Made by a program: the position numbers and the translations under genes
Notes under the pieces: generated by a model
The model's input: the letters and a program-made list of their open reading frames with translations, nothing else
Database searches by the model: none
Told to the model about the DNA's origin: nothing
Part shown: positions 52,624 to 64,000 of the stretch, one piece after another
Layout of the letters: every line of letters begins with the position of its first letter
How positions within the stretch are numbered: the first letter of the stretch is position 1
Source of the DNA: Pseudomonas koreensis
Lineage (GTDB): Bacteria; Pseudomonadota; Gammaproteobacteria; Pseudomonadales; Pseudomonadaceae
Direction of reading: 5' to 3'
Length of the DNA stretch: 64,000 nt
Assembly (NCBI RefSeq): GCF_012986595.1
Contig: NZ_JAAQYM010000004.1
Coordinates: 310,001-374,000, forward strand

Positions 52624-54153
52624 ATGAGCAATAATGCCTCTTTCACGCCGCCCAGCCTGTTGCTCAGCACCATCGGCCTGTCGCTGGCGACTTTCATGCA
52701 AGTGCTCGACACCACCATCGCCAACGTGGCGCTGCCGACGATTTCCGGCAACCTGGGGGTGAGTTCGGAGCAGGGCACCTGGGTGATCACCTCGTTTGCC
52801 GTGAGCAACGCGATTGCGCTGCCGCTGACCGGTTGGCTCAGTCGCCGTTTCGGTGAGGTGAAGCTGTTTCTCTGGGCGACCATTCTGTTCGTGCTGGCCT
52901 CGTTTCTCTGCGGTATCTCCACCTCGATGCCCGAATTGATCGGCTTCCGCGTGCTGCAAGGCTTGGTTGCCGGGCCGCTGTACCCGATGACGCAAACCCT
53001 GTTGATCGCGGTTTATCCCCCCGCGAGGCGCGGCATGGCCCTGGCGTTACTGGCGATGGTCACGGTGGTGGCGCCGATTGCCGGGCCGATTCTCGGTGGC
53101 TGGATTACTGACAGCTACAGCTGGCCGTGGATCTTCTTCATCAACGTGCCGATCGGCATCTTTGCGGTGATGGTGGTGCGCTCGCAACTGGCCAAGCGGC
53201 CGGTGGAAACCAGTCGCCAACCGATGGATTACGTCGGTCTGATCTCGCTGATCATCGGCGTCGGCGCGTTGCAGGTGATCCTCGACAAGGGCAACGACCT
53301 CGATTGGTTCGAATCGAACTTCATCATCATCGGCGCGGCGATTTCGGTGATCGCGCTGGCGGTGTTCGTGATCTGGGAAATGACCGATCAGCACCCGGTG
53401 GTCAACTTGCGGCTGTTTGCCTACCGCAACTTCCGTATCGGCACGCTGGTGCTGGTGCTGGGTTACGCCGGGTTCTTCGGTATCAACCTGATCCTGCCGC
53501 AATGGCTGCAAACCCAGATGGGCTACACCGCGACCTGGGCCGGTCTGGCCGTGGCGCCGATTGGCATCCTGCCGGTGCTGCTGTCGCCGTTTGTCGGCAA
53601 GTACGCGAACAAGTTCGACCTGCGGCTGCTGGCCGGGCTGGCGTTCCTGGCGATTGGCCTGAGCTGCTTCATGCGCGCCGGGTTCACCAACGAAGTGGAC
53701 TTCCAGCACATCGCTCTGGTGCAGCTGTTCATGGGTATCGGTGTGGCACTGTTCTTCATGCCGACTTTGAGCATTCTGATGTCGGACTTGCCGCCAAGCC
53801 AGATTGCCGATGGCGCAGGTCTGGCGACCTTCCTGCGGACCCTGGGCGGCAGCTTCGCCGCGTCGCTGACCACCTGGATCTGGATTCGCCGCGCCAACCA
53901 GCATCATGCGTACATGAGCGAAAGCATCAGCACCTATGAACCGGCGACCCGCGAGACCTTGAATCATTTAGGCGGCGCGAGCCAATCGGCTTACGCACAG
54001 ATGGATCAGATCCTGAGCAGCCAGGCGTATATGCTCTCCACCGTGGATTACTTCACGCTGCTTGGGTGGGGGTTCATGGGGTTGATTCTGATTGTGTGGC
54101 TGGCGAAACCGCCGTTTGCGGCCAAGGCCGGCCCGGCTGCCAGCGGTCACTGA
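52624..54153 (+). CDS. emrB: EmrB-type MFS drug exporter, DHA2 family (509 aa)
   Basis: Fourteen predicted transmembrane helices, as in DHA2 drug:proton antiporters. Motif D1 is seen in LDTTIANVALPTISG, motif A around SRRFGEVKLFLWATILF, and motif C in GPILGGWITDSYSWPWIFFI. With EmrA and the NodT-type channel it forms a pump for hydrophobic drugs or uncouplers. It is the last gene of the MarR operon. Confidence 0.94.
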   Translation: MSNNASFTPPSLLLSTIGLSLATFMQVLDTTIANVALPTISGNLGVSSEQGTWVITSFAVSNAIALPLTGWLSRRFGEVKLFLWATILFVLASFLCGISTSMPELIGFRVLQGLVAGPLYPMTQTLLIAVYPPARRGMALALLAMVTVVAPIAGPILGGWITDSYSWPWIFFINVPIGIFAVMVVRSQLAKRPVETSRQPMDYVGLISLIIGVGALQVILDKGNDLDWFESNFIIIGAAISVIALAVFVIWEMTDQHPVVNLRLFAYRNFRIGTLVLVLGYAGFFGINLILPQWLQTQMGYTATWAGLAVAPIGILPVLLSPFVGKYANKFDLRLLAGLAFLAIGLSCFMRAGFTNEVDFQHIALVQLFMGIGVALFFMPTLSILMSDLPPSQIADGAGLATFLRTLGGSFAASLTTWIWIRRANQHHAYMSESISTYEPATRETLNHLGGASQSAYAQMDQILSSQAYMLSTVDYFTLLGWGFMGLILIVWLAKPPFAAKAGPAASGH

Positions 54154-54170
54154 GTAAAACGCGGTCAAAC

Positions 54171-54260
54171 TGTAGGAGTGAGCCTGCTCGCGATATCGGT
54201 ATCACATTCAACATCTTCGTTGACTGATACACCGCTATCGCGAGCAGGCTCACTCCTACA
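54171..54260. repeat. REPIN, class B
   Basis: Inverted class B palindromes between the convergent emrB and lpxH genes. Confidence 0.9.
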
Positions 54261-54277
54261 GTGGTTTGTGTTTGGCT

Positions 54278-55030
54278 TTAGATTGCGGGGGCGGGCAGCG
54301 CTGGCGGCGGGGCGAAGTCGAACGGTGCCAACGCAAACCCGTTCTCATCCACCTGCAACGCCCACCCTTGACGATCCCAATCCCCCAGCACAATCCGCTT
54401 AGCCGCCTGCTCGCCGAGCTGCAGCTTGTGGATCGCCGGACGATGGGTGTGGCCGTGAATCAGGGTTTTCACCCCGTATTCCTGCATGATTCGCGGAATC
54501 TCCTCAGGCGTGACATCGACAATGTCATTGGCTTTCATCCGCACCTGGGCGCGGCTCTCGCTGCGCAACTTGCGCGCCAGTTTGTGCCGGGTGCTTAAAG
54601 GCAGGTTCCGCAAGATAAACAGGGTGATCGGGTTACGCAGGTAGCGACGCAGCTTCATATAGCCGACGTCGCGGGTGCACAGGCTGTCGCCGTGCATCAA
54701 CAGCACCGGCTCGCCGTAAAACTGCACGACACTCGGATCTTTCAACAGCGTACAGCCGGCTTCCTTGCAGAAGGCCTTGCCGAGCAGGAAGTCGCGATTG
54801 CCATGCATCAGAAAAATCGCCGTGCCGCTGTCGCTCAAATCGCGCAGGGCCTGGCAGATGGAATGCTGGAAGGGCGTCATGGCATCGTCGCCAATCCACG
54901 CCTCGAAGAAGTCGCCAAGGATGTACAACGCACTCGCCGAGCGGGCGCGTCCGGCGAGCAAATCCAGAAACGCCCGGGTAATGTCCGGGCGCTCCTCTTC
55001 CAGATGCAAGTCTGAAATCAGCAATATCAC
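54278..55030 (-). CDS. lpxH: UDP-2,3-diacylglucosamine pyrophosphatase LpxH (250 aa)
   Basis: Fourth step of lipid A synthesis: removes UMP to give lipid X at the inner face of the membrane. Metallophosphatase motifs in order: [48 protein letters not shown] and [11 protein letters not shown], supplying the two-manganese site. Its ATG overlaps the ppiB stop by four bases, forming a ppiB-lpxH operon as in other pseudomonads. Confidence 0.95.
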   Translation of the reverse strand: MILLISDLHLEEERPDITRAFLDLLAGRARSASALYILGDFFEAWIGDDAMTPFQHSICQALRDLSDSGTAIFLMHGNRDFLLGKAFCKEAGCTLLKDPSVVQFYGEPVLLMHGDSLCTRDVGYMKLRRYLRNPITLFILRNLPLSTRHKLARKLRSESRAQVRMKANDIVDVTPEEIPRIMQEYGVKTLIHGHTHRPAIHKLQLGEQAAKRIVLGDWDRQGWALQVDENGFALAPFDFAPPPALPAPAI

Positions 55031-55533
55031 GCTTCGATGATCTCGGCTTTCTCGATGATCACGTCGTCTTTTGGCACGTCCTGGTGACCGGCCTTGGAGG
55101 TGGTGGCAACACCTTCGATCTTGTCGACAACGTCGGTACCGGCAACGACTTTACCGAACACTGCGTAGCCCCAGCCCTGAGCGGTCTTGGCGGTGTGGTT
55201 GAGGAAGCTGTTGTTGGTGGCGTTGATGAAGAACTGCGCCGAGGCCGAATGCGGGTCCATGGTGCGGGCCATGGCCAGGGTGTACTTCTCGTTTTTCAGG
55301 CCGTTGTCGGCTTCGTTCTGGATGCTTGGGCGCTTGTCTTTCTTTTCCTGCATGCCCGGCTCGAAACCGCCGCCCTGAATCATGAAACCCTTGATCACGC
55401 GGTGGAATACCACGTTCTCGTAGTGACCGCTTTTAACGTATTCGAGGAAGTTGGCAACGGTGACCGGCGCTTTTTCAGCATCCAGTTCGATGACGATGTC
55501 GCCATGGTTGGTGGTCAGTTTGACTTGAGTCAT
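55027..55533 (-). CDS. ppiB: Peptidyl-prolyl cis-trans isomerase B, cyclophilin (168 aa)
   Basis: Cytosolic cyclophilin without signal peptide. Active-site signatures: [18 protein letters not shown] with the catalytic arginine, [18 protein letters not shown], and [16 protein letters not shown]. It accelerates proline isomerisation during folding. It is divergent from glnS and is the first gene of the ppiB-lpxH pair. Confidence 0.95.
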   Translation of the reverse strand: MTQVKLTTNHGDIVIELDAEKAPVTVANFLEYVKSGHYENVVFHRVIKGFMIQGGGFEPGMQEKKDKRPSIQNEADNGLKNEKYTLAMARTMDPHSASAQFFINATNNSFLNHTAKTAQGWGYAVFGKVVAGTDVVDKIEGVATTSKAGHQDVPKDDVIIEKAEIIEA

Positions 55534-55799
55534 GATCGGTGCTCTTTTTCAATGAAGCGTTTTATAAGGAATTCGTGGTTTTCGGACACTGCGTCCCGAA
55601 ACCGGTTCAGCCTGCTTCGGCCAAGGTGCGCAGTTTAGCGTGACAGGCGCGAATTTCGAGGCTGTTTTTCACATCCCGGCGATTAAATGCACTCCTTTAT
55701 AGGCCGTGCTCTGTCAGCCCCTTGACAGCATCGGCTATGATAGCGGCTTTGTTTTGTCTGGCCCCCTTTGCGGCCGCGCACATGTAAGTCAAGGATCCT

Positions 55800-57500
<1,701 letters not shown>

Positions 57501-57521
57501 TTTAGCGTCAAGGAAATTAAC

Positions 57522-58904
57522 GTGCTGACGATCTACAACACGCTCACCAAGAGCAAAGAAGTCTTCAAGCCGCTGGATGGCAACAAGGTGCGCATGTACG
57601 TGTGCGGCATGACCGTGTACGACTACTGCCACCTCGGCCACGGCCGCAGCATGGTCGCGTTCGACCTGGTGACCCGCTGGTTGCGGTTCAGCGGCTACGA
57701 CCTGACCTACGTGCGCAACATCACCGACATCGACGACAAGATCATCAACCGGGCCAACGAGAACGGTGAGTCGTTCGAAGCGCTGACCGAGCGCATGATC
57801 GCCGCGATGCACGAAGACGAAGCGCGCCTGAACATCAAGAAGCCGGACATGGAGCCGCGTGCCACGGATCACATTCCGGGCATGCACGCGATGATCCAGA
57901 CCCTGATCGACAAGGGTTATGCCTATGCCCCGGGCAATGGCGACGTGTACTACCGCGTCGGCAAGTTCATGGGCTACGGCAAGTTGTCGCGCAAGAAGAT
58001 CGAAGACCTGCGCATCGGTGCGCGGATCGAGGTCGACGAAGCGAAGGAAGATCCGCTGGACTTCGTGCTGTGGAAAGGCGTCAAGCCGGGCGAGCCGAGC
58101 TGGGAATCGCCGTGGGGCGCCGGGCGTCCGGGCTGGCACATCGAGTGCTCGGTGATGTCCACCTGCTGCCTCGGCGAGACCTTCGATATTCATGGCGGCG
58201 GCAGCGATCTCGAGTTCCCGCACCACGAAAACGAAATCGCCCAGAGCGAAGCGGCCACCGGCAAGACCTACGCCAACGCGTGGATGCATTGCGGCATGAT
58301 CCGTATCAATGGCGAGAAGATGTCCAAGTCCTTGAACAACTTCTTCACCATTCGCGACGTGCTCGACAAGTACCACCCGGAAGTCGTGCGTTACCTGCTG
58401 GTGTCGAGCCACTACCGCAGCGCGATCAACTACTCGGAAGACAACCTCAAGGACGCCAAGGGCGCCCTCGAGCGTTTCTATCACGCGTTGAAAGGCCTGC
58501 CGAGCGTTGCGCCGGCTGGCGGCGAAGCCTTCGTCGAGCGTTTCACCACGGTGATGAACGACGACTTCGGCACGCCGGAAGCCTGCGCCGTGCTGTTCGA
58601 GATGGTCCGTGAGATCAACCGTCTGCGCGAGAGCGATCTCGACGCGGCGGCAGGTCTGGCGGCACGTCTGAAAGAACTGGCAAGCGTGCTGGGTGTGTTG
58701 CAGCTCGAAGCCGATGACTTCCTGCAGGCCGGCGCCGAAGGGCGTGTCGATGCCGCTGAGGTTGATGCGCTGATCGCTGCGCGTCTGGCAGCACGGGCCG
58801 GCAAGGACTGGGCCGAATCCGACCGCATCCGCGACCAGCTCACCGCCATGGGCGTGGTGCTGGAAGACGGCAAGGGCGGCACGACCTGGCGTCTGGCTGA
58901 CTGA
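57522..58904 (+). CDS. cysS: Cysteinyl-tRNA synthetase (460 aa)
   Basis: Class I synthetase. Zinc ligands: the cysteine of [16 protein letters not shown], and [16 protein letters not shown] is in [12 protein letters not shown] and KMSKS in [13 protein letters not shown]. The start is GTG at 57522 with AAGGAA ahead, 21 bases after glnS, so the two form an operon. Confidence 0.97.
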   Translation: MLTIYNTLTKSKEVFKPLDGNKVRMYVCGMTVYDYCHLGHGRSMVAFDLVTRWLRFSGYDLTYVRNITDIDDKIINRANENGESFEALTERMIAAMHEDEARLNIKKPDMEPRATDHIPGMHAMIQTLIDKGYAYAPGNGDVYYRVGKFMGYGKLSRKKIEDLRIGARIEVDEAKEDPLDFVLWKGVKPGEPSWESPWGAGRPGWHIECSVMSTCCLGETFDIHGGGSDLEFPHHENEIAQSEAATGKTYANAWMHCGMIRINGEKMSKSLNNFFTIRDVLDKYHPEVVRYLLVSSHYRSAINYSEDNLKDAKGALERFYHALKGLPSVAPAGGEAFVERFTTVMNDDFGTPEACAVLFEMVREINRLRESDLDAAAGLAARLKELASVLGVLQLEADDFLQAGAEGRVDAAEVDALIAARLAARAGKDWAESDRIRDQLTAMGVVLEDGKGGTTWRLAD

Positions 58905-58920
58905 TTGCTTGATCCGCTTA

Positions 58921-58953
58921 AAACAAAACCCGCCTTGTGCGGGTTTTGTTTTG
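58921..58953. terminator. Terminator between cysS and uppP
   Basis: AAACAAAACCCGC and GCGGGTTTTGTTT pair perfectly around a five-base loop, with A and T runs at the ends. It can stop both convergent transcripts. Confidence 0.88.
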
Positions 58954-58964
58954 TCTGGCGGTTG

Positions 58965-59837
58965 TCAGCTCAAGGCCCCGGTGCTGACGGCCACGATCAG
59001 GAAAATCCCCAGCACTGCGCGGTAGATGACGAACGGCCAGGTGGAGAACTTCTCCAGAAAACGCATCAGGCCCCAGATCGCGAAGAACGCCGAGAGGCTG
59101 GCGATCACCAGACCAAAAATCAGGTGGCCCCAAACCGCTGCCGGAAGGTCTGCATGGAACAACACCCACAACTCTTTCAGGCCGGCGAGGGCAATCGCCG
59201 GCAGTCCGAGCAGGAACGAAAACCGCGCCGCTTCTTCACGCTTGAAATTGAGAAACAACGCCGCCGTGAGCGTTGAGCCGGAGCGCGACACCCCGGGAAT
59301 CAGCGCGCCAATTTGCGCAATGCCAACGATCAGCGCATCACGCAGACGCATTTCGTCCACGGTGCGCCGATGGCGACAGGTGAGTTCGGCAGCGGCCAGC
59401 AACACCGCCATGACCACGCAGGAAATCCCGATCACCATCAGGCCGCGCAGGGGCGAGTTGCAGGCATTGAGCGTCGAGGACAGCGCTATGCCGGCAATGC
59501 CGATCGGTAGGGTCGCCAGCAAGATGGCCACCGCGAGGATGAACCAGCGGTTGTTGAAATCCCGCTGGCGCACCGCATCGACACTGCCGCCGACCACTTG
59601 TCTGACGTCACGCCAGAAATAACTGACCACTGCCGCCAGTGCGGCCAACTGCATGGCGGCGGAAAACGCCGAGCCGGGATCCGGCCAGCCGAGCAGGGCC
59701 GGGACGATGCGCATGTGGGCGGTGGAGGAAACAGGCAGCAACTCGGTGATGCCCTGAATGATGCCGAGGATACCGATATGCAAGTAATCCAGAGAGGCAA
59801 AGCCGATATCAAGGCCGGTGGAACAGATGTTGGTCAA
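58965..59837 (-). CDS. uppP: Undecaprenyl-diphosphatase (BacA/UppP type, 290 aa)
   Basis: Inner-membrane enzyme recycling undecaprenyl pyrophosphate, the lipid carrier of cell-wall synthesis. Active-site motifs: IQGITELLPVSSTAHMRI (usually STGH) and LIPGVSRSGSTLTAALF. About eight hydrophobic helices are visible, with a longer N-terminus (MTNICSTGLDIGF) than E. coli BacA. It may be one of two copies in this species and affect bacitracin tolerance. Confidence 0.92.
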   Translation of the reverse strand: MTNICSTGLDIGFASLDYLHIGILGIIQGITELLPVSSTAHMRIVPALLGWPDPGSAFSAAMQLAALAAVVSYFWRDVRQVVGGSVDAVRQRDFNNRWFILAVAILLATLPIGIAGIALSSTLNACNSPLRGLMVIGISCVVMAVLLAAAELTCRHRRTVDEMRLRDALIVGIAQIGALIPGVSRSGSTLTAALFLNFKREEAARFSFLLGLPAIALAGLKELWVLFHADLPAAVWGHLIFGLVIASLSAFFAIWGLMRFLEKFSTWPFVIYRAVLGIFLIVAVSTGALS

Positions 59838-59976
59838 AGCACTTATCCTGTGAAAAGCAGGAGGAGGGAGGTGTCTGAATCAAAGGCAGGGCGAAAAGCT
59901 GAAACATTTCGTCACAGTCTGGTCGCTGCGGTCAATGGGGGCGGTTTGATAGTTGTGTGGTGTCTGGGCAAATGCC

Positions 59977-60050
59977 ATCGCGGGCAGGCTCACTCCTACA
60001 GTGATCTGTCCCTGGCGCAAATCCCTTGTAGGAGTGAGCCTGCTCGCGAT
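59977..60050. repeat. REPIN, class B
   Basis: Inverted class B palindromes (left arm with CGGGCAGG) between the uppP promoter side and the activator gene end. Confidence 0.88.
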
Positions 60051-60064
60051 TGACTGCGCAGCCG

Positions 60065-61903
60065 TCAGCTTTGCGCCTGACGCAACCGCTTATAGAGGGT
60101 ATTGCGGCTCACCCCCAACCGCCGCGCCAGGTGCGAAATATTCCCCCCGGCTGCCAGCAACTCGCGGTTCAGCGCTTCGGCGTCATTCAGATCAACCCCC
60201 AACGGTGGCGCGCTCTCAACCGGTTCCATCTCCAGATCGACAAAAAAATCGTCCGGCAAATGCTCCGGCCGTACCGGTTGCTCTTCGGCCATCGCCAGCG
60301 CCACCTGCATCACGCTGCTGACCTGACGCAGATTGCCCGGCCACGGATGCCGCTCGAACAGCTCCAGCACCTCTCGGCTCAACCCGGCCCATTGCGTCGG
60401 CTCGCGATGCTGTTCCCACAGGCGCTTGAACAACGCCTCCTTATCACTGCGCTCCCGGAGCGGCGGCAGCTCCAGCGTCAACCCTCCGATGCGGTAATAC
60501 AAATCCTCGCGAAAGCGCCCCAATTGCACCTGCTCCCTGAGCGAGCGGTTCGTCGCCGAGATGATCCGCAGGTCCACCGGGAATAGCTCGCTGCTGCCCA
60601 CCGGTTGCACGCAGCGCTCCTGCAACACCCGCAACAGCCGCGCCTGGGTTGGCAGCGGCATGTCGCCGATTTCGTCGAGGAACAGCGTGCCTTTGTCGGC
60701 CTTGCGGATCAGGCCGATGCTGCCTTTCTGGTTGGCGCCGGTGAACGCACCTTTTTCGTAGCCGAACAGTTCCGACTCCACCAGTTCGGCGGGGATCGCC
60801 GCGCAGTTGACGGCGATGAATGCCTGTTTGCTGCGCGAGCTGGCTTGATGCAAAGCTTTGACGAAGACTTCCTTGCCGACCCCGGTTTCGCCGTGGATCA
60901 GCAGCGGGATGTCTTTTTCCAGCAAACGTTCGGCCTGGCGCACGGCTTTTTCCACGCGGCTGTCGCCGAAGTGCAGGGTGTTGAGACTGATCCCCGCTGA
61001 AACGGCGGGTTTAGGCTCAGCAGTAAACACCCGCGCCTGAATCGGCGCCTGTTTCGGTCGCTTCAACAAGCATTGGAAGCGGTTGCGTCCCGAGGTCTGC
61101 AGGGCGAACGGCAAGCCGTCGGGCTGGTTCAGCAGCTCCAGCAGCGACACATTGAACAGGCTTTCGACGCTGACCCGCGACAGGCGCACGCCGAGCAGAT
61201 TGTCCGCCCGCCGGTTGGCTGACAGCACCTGACCGCTCTCATCGAAAATCAATAATCCCGCCCACTGGCTGTCGAGGTTGTTCAACCCGGTGTTGAACGT
61301 GAGTTGAAAGTGCTGGCCGTGGAACAGGTTGAGGATCAGCCGGTTCTCCACGCTCTGGCTCATCATCTTGACCATGCCCAGGGTGTGCGAGGGCGGCAGG
61401 TAGCTGTCGCTGGACACATCGAGCACGGCGATGACCTTGCGCTCGGCGTCGAAAATCGGTGCGGCGGAACCGGTCATGAAGCGGTTGGCCTTGAGGAAGT
61501 GTTCATCGTGCTCGATGTGCACCGCTTGTTCGCAGGCCAGTGCGGTGCCGATCGCATTGGTGCCGCTCGAGCGCTCCCTCCAGCTCGCCCCGGCCCGAAA
61601 CCCCCGGGCCAGGTTGGGCTCGATAAAGCGCTGGGTGCCCCAGGACGTCAGCACTTGGCCCTGATGGTCGGCGAGCATGATCAGGCAATTGGAATTGCTC
61701 AGGATGTTCTCGTAGTACGGCAGCACTTCCTGGTGGGTGGTTTGCACCAGCGAGTGATGACTGTCGAGCAACTGCGCGATGCCGGCGGCAGGCAGTTGAT
61801 CGAAGGCCGGGGTGCTTTGGTGGTCGAGACCGAAGGCGCGGCAACGCTGCCAGGAGGTCTGGATGATTGCATCGTGGGACAGCGGCGGGGCAGGTGCGGC
61901 CAT
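60065..61903 (-). CDS. AcoR-type sigma-54-dependent activator (612 aa)
   Basis: N-terminal GAF-type sensor region (SSGTNAIGTALACEQAVHIE and VIAVLDVSSDSYLPP), a PAS-like stretch (WAGLLIFDESGQVLSANRRA), a central AAA+ domain (GETGVGKEVFVKALHQ; ESELFGYEKGAFTGAN with GAFTGA for sigma-54; GTLFLDEIGDMPL) and a C-terminal Fis HTH (GNISHLARRLGVSRNTLYKR). It is divergent from the ABC operon, whose promoter is of sigma-54 type, so it most likely activates it. ATG 61903 is preferred to 61927; further upstream is REPIN. Confidence 0.92.
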   Translation of the reverse strand: MAAPAPPLSHDAIIQTSWQRCRAFGLDHQSTPAFDQLPAAGIAQLLDSHHSLVQTTHQEVLPYYENILSNSNCLIMLADHQGQVLTSWGTQRFIEPNLARGFRAGASWRERSSGTNAIGTALACEQAVHIEHDEHFLKANRFMTGSAAPIFDAERKVIAVLDVSSDSYLPPSHTLGMVKMMSQSVENRLILNLFHGQHFQLTFNTGLNNLDSQWAGLLIFDESGQVLSANRRADNLLGVRLSRVSVESLFNVSLLELLNQPDGLPFALQTSGRNRFQCLLKRPKQAPIQARVFTAEPKPAVSAGISLNTLHFGDSRVEKAVRQAERLLEKDIPLLIHGETGVGKEVFVKALHQASSRSKQAFIAVNCAAIPAELVESELFGYEKGAFTGANQKGSIGLIRKADKGTLFLDEIGDMPLPTQARLLRVLQERCVQPVGSSELFPVDLRIISATNRSLREQVQLGRFREDLYYRIGGLTLELPPLRERSDKEALFKRLWEQHREPTQWAGLSREVLELFERHPWPGNLRQVSSVMQVALAMAEEQPVRPEHLPDDFFVDLEMEPVESAPPLGVDLNDAEALNRELLAAGGNISHLARRLGVSRNTLYKRLRQAQS

Positions 61904-61951
61904 GGCAGTGGGCCTCTGATGCAGCATTCTTATTATTTTTATGCGATCCCC

Positions 61952-62035
61952 TGTAGGAGCTGCCGAAGGCTGCGATCTTTTGACTTTGACTTTAAAAAAC
62001 AAGATCAAAAGATCGCAGCCTTCGGCAGCTCCTAC
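61952..62035. repeat. REPIN, class E
   Basis: Inverted class E palindromes between the activator gene and the enhancer repeats. It occupies a quarter of the 331-base gap. Confidence 0.9.
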
Positions 62036-62062
62036 TGGGAGCGTGAGCAATCCGTAGAGTGT

Positions 62063-62119
62063 TGTTCACTATTGTTCATTGTCAATCGCCCAACTGTTCA
62101 AATGTGTTCAGCAATGAAC
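62063..62119. promoter_or_regulatory. Candidate enhancer with four phased TGTTCA repeats
   Basis: TGTTCA occurs at 62063, 62073, 62095 and 62105: two pairs with starts 10 bases apart, the pairs 32 bases apart, all on one helix face. ATGAAC (62114-62119) adds an inverted half site after the last. They lie 78-126 bases upstream of the -12 element, a typical distance for an activator site of sigma-54 promoters. Confidence 0.6.
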
Positions 62120-62173
62120 GCCCAATCCCCGCGTTTTCGGCACTTTCCGCCACAAATCAACCACTTGCCATTT

Positions 62174-62190
62174 CTGGCACGAATGTCGCT
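62174..62190 (+). promoter_or_regulatory. Sigma-54 promoter of the ABC transporter operon
   Basis: CTGGCACGAATGTCGCT matches the -24/-12 consensus (GG at 62176-62177, ten bases, GC at 62188-62189). The expected transcript start is about 32 bases ahead of the first ATPase gene. Confidence 0.85.
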
Positions 62191-62234
62191 CTGCTGCACA
62201 GGTCGCTTGACTCCAATAATAAAAAGGCCGAGCC

Positions 62235-63328
62235 ATGTCACTCACCCTGGAGCACGTCAGCCGCACCGTCGAGGGCCAGACCTGGATCGACGATGCCTGC
62301 CTGAAATTCGAACCCGGATCCTTCAACGTCCTGCTCGGCCGCACGTTGTCCGGCAAGACCAGCCTCATGCGTCTGATGGCCGGCCTGGACAAGCCCGACA
62401 GCGGCCGCATCCTGATGAACGGCGTCGACGTGACCCAGCGTCCGGTGCGCCTGCGCAACGTGTCGATGGTTTATCAGCAGTTCATCAATTACCCGACCAT
62501 GACCGTGTTCGAGAACATCGCCTCGCCGTTGCGCCAGGCCGGTGTGTCGAAAGAGATCATCCACAGCAAGGTGCAGGAAACCGCACGGATGCTGCGCATC
62601 GAGAAGTTTCTGCAGCGTTATCCGCTGGAGCTTTCCGGCGGCCAGCAGCAGCGCACGGCGATGGCCCGCGCGCTGGTCAAGGATGCCGAGCTGATCCTGT
62701 TCGACGAGCCACTGGTCAACCTCGACTACAAGTTGCGCGAAGAACTGCGCCAGGAAATGCGCGAACTGTTCAAGTTGCGCCACACCATCGCGATCTACGC
62801 CACCACTGAACCTAACGAAGCGTTGGCGCTGGGCGGCACCACCACCATTCTTCACGAAGGCCGGGTGATTCAGAGCGGCCCGTCGACTTCGGTCTATCAC
62901 CAGCCGCAAACGGTGCTGGCCGCCGAGCTGTTCTCCGAGCCGCCGATCAACCTGATGCCCGGGCGCATTGCCGGCAACGAAGTCAGCTTCGCCAATTTCG
63001 TGCACTTTCCATTGAACGTCGACCTGCGCCCGGTGGGTGAGGGCGAGTTCCGTTTTGGCGTGCGCCCCAGTCATATCTCGCTGGTGCCGAGCAACGATGA
63101 CGATCTGGAGCTGGCGGTCACCGTCGAAGTGGCGGAGATCAGCGGTTCGGAAACCTTTCTGCACGTGCGCAACGAGCATTTCCTGCTGGTGCTGCACCTG
63201 CCGGGGGTTCACGAGTACGACGTCGATGCGCCGATCCGCATCTACATCCCGACTCATAAACTGTTCGTGTTCGATGCGCAGGGCCGTCTGGTGCAAGCAC
63301 CGGGCCGGCGTGTCGCGAGGGTTGCCTG

Positions 63329-63329
<1 letters not shown>
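62235..63329 (+). CDS. ABC transporter ATP-binding protein 1, MalK/GlpS-like (364 aa)
   Basis: Nucleotide-binding domain plus a C-terminal regulatory OB domain (TOBE, about 240-364), as in sugar and polyol importers. Walker A is GRTLSGKTS, the signature LSGGQ is at 133-137, and Walker B is LILFDEP. The switch histidine is replaced by threonine (YATTEPNEA, Thr191), so its own ATP site is probably inactive. With the next gene it resembles the GlpS/GlpT ATPase pair of glycerol ABC importers; the cargo is not proven. Confidence 0.9.

Positions 63330-64000
<671 letters not shown>

Noticed and set aside
55720-55745. TTGACA with TATGAT upstream of glnS as a promoter
   Set aside because: The spacer would be only eight bases, far too short for a sigma-70 promoter.

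Overview
This GC-rich window comes from a chromosome of a fluorescent Pseudomonas (P. fluorescens group). The evidence is gene content and order (lpxH-ppiB-glnS-cysS, the liu leucine-catabolism genes, tamA-tamB), a PrrF-type and a CrcY-type small RNA, and 19 copies of five families of paired REP palindromes (REPINs) in the gaps between genes. I see no rRNA, tRNA, CRISPR array, insertion sequence or integrase. Genes are dense, and both edges cut a gene.

Layout. 1-1.2 kb: end of an ACC-deaminase/D-cysteine-desulfhydrase-like gene and a cytochrome b561. 1.4-8.5 kb: a phosphonate (2-aminoethylphosphonate, AEP) island with phnX, phnW, two related LysR regulators, an organophosphate-type MFS carrier and a FAD oxidoreductase. 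8.5-13.6 kb: an orphan VgrG without a spike, a YebC paralogue, a leucine-rich-repeat protein kinase and zapE. 13.9-20.5 kb: a Csu-type (archaic chaperone-usher) pilus operon. 20.6-23.7 kb: an ECF sigma/anti-sigma pair divergent from a membrane-anchored catalase-like peroxidase and a cytochrome b561, with matching ECF promoters on both strands. 23.7-26.5 kb: an M14 carboxypeptidase, the iron-responsive PrrF RNA with a Fur box, a small DUF protein and an S24-type repressor. 26.5-36.2 kb: leucine/isovalerate catabolism (liuD, liuC, liuB, liuA, an acyl-CoA synthetase, HMG-CoA lyase and liuR) with three LiuR-like operators; the CrcY-like RNA lies inside this block, behind a sigma-54 promoter.

36.4-42.1 kb: a LysR/acyl-CoA dehydrogenase pair, a PstS-OmpA fusion, exonuclease III and an acetyltransferase. 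42.2-47.6 kb: tamA-tamB. 47.7-49.0 kb: a membrane HdeD-like protein fused to a probable permuted papain-like domain. 49.3-54.2 kb: a MarR-controlled EmrAB-type tripartite efflux operon. 54.3-59.8 kb: housekeeping genes lpxH, ppiB, glnS, cysS and uppP. 60.1 kb to the end: an AcoR-type sigma-54 activator divergent from an ABC transporter operon, of which two ATPase genes are visible. Their sequences predict one consensus and one degenerate ATP site.

The most interesting signals are regulatory: the CrcY and PrrF RNAs, the mirrored ECF promoters, the helically phased TGTTCA repeats with a sigma-54 promoter, the MarR palindromes, and REPINs placed inside operons. Among proteins, the most interesting are the phosphonate FAD enzyme and carrier, the two fusion proteins, the S24 repressor with an altered catalytic position and the asymmetric ABC ATPase pair.
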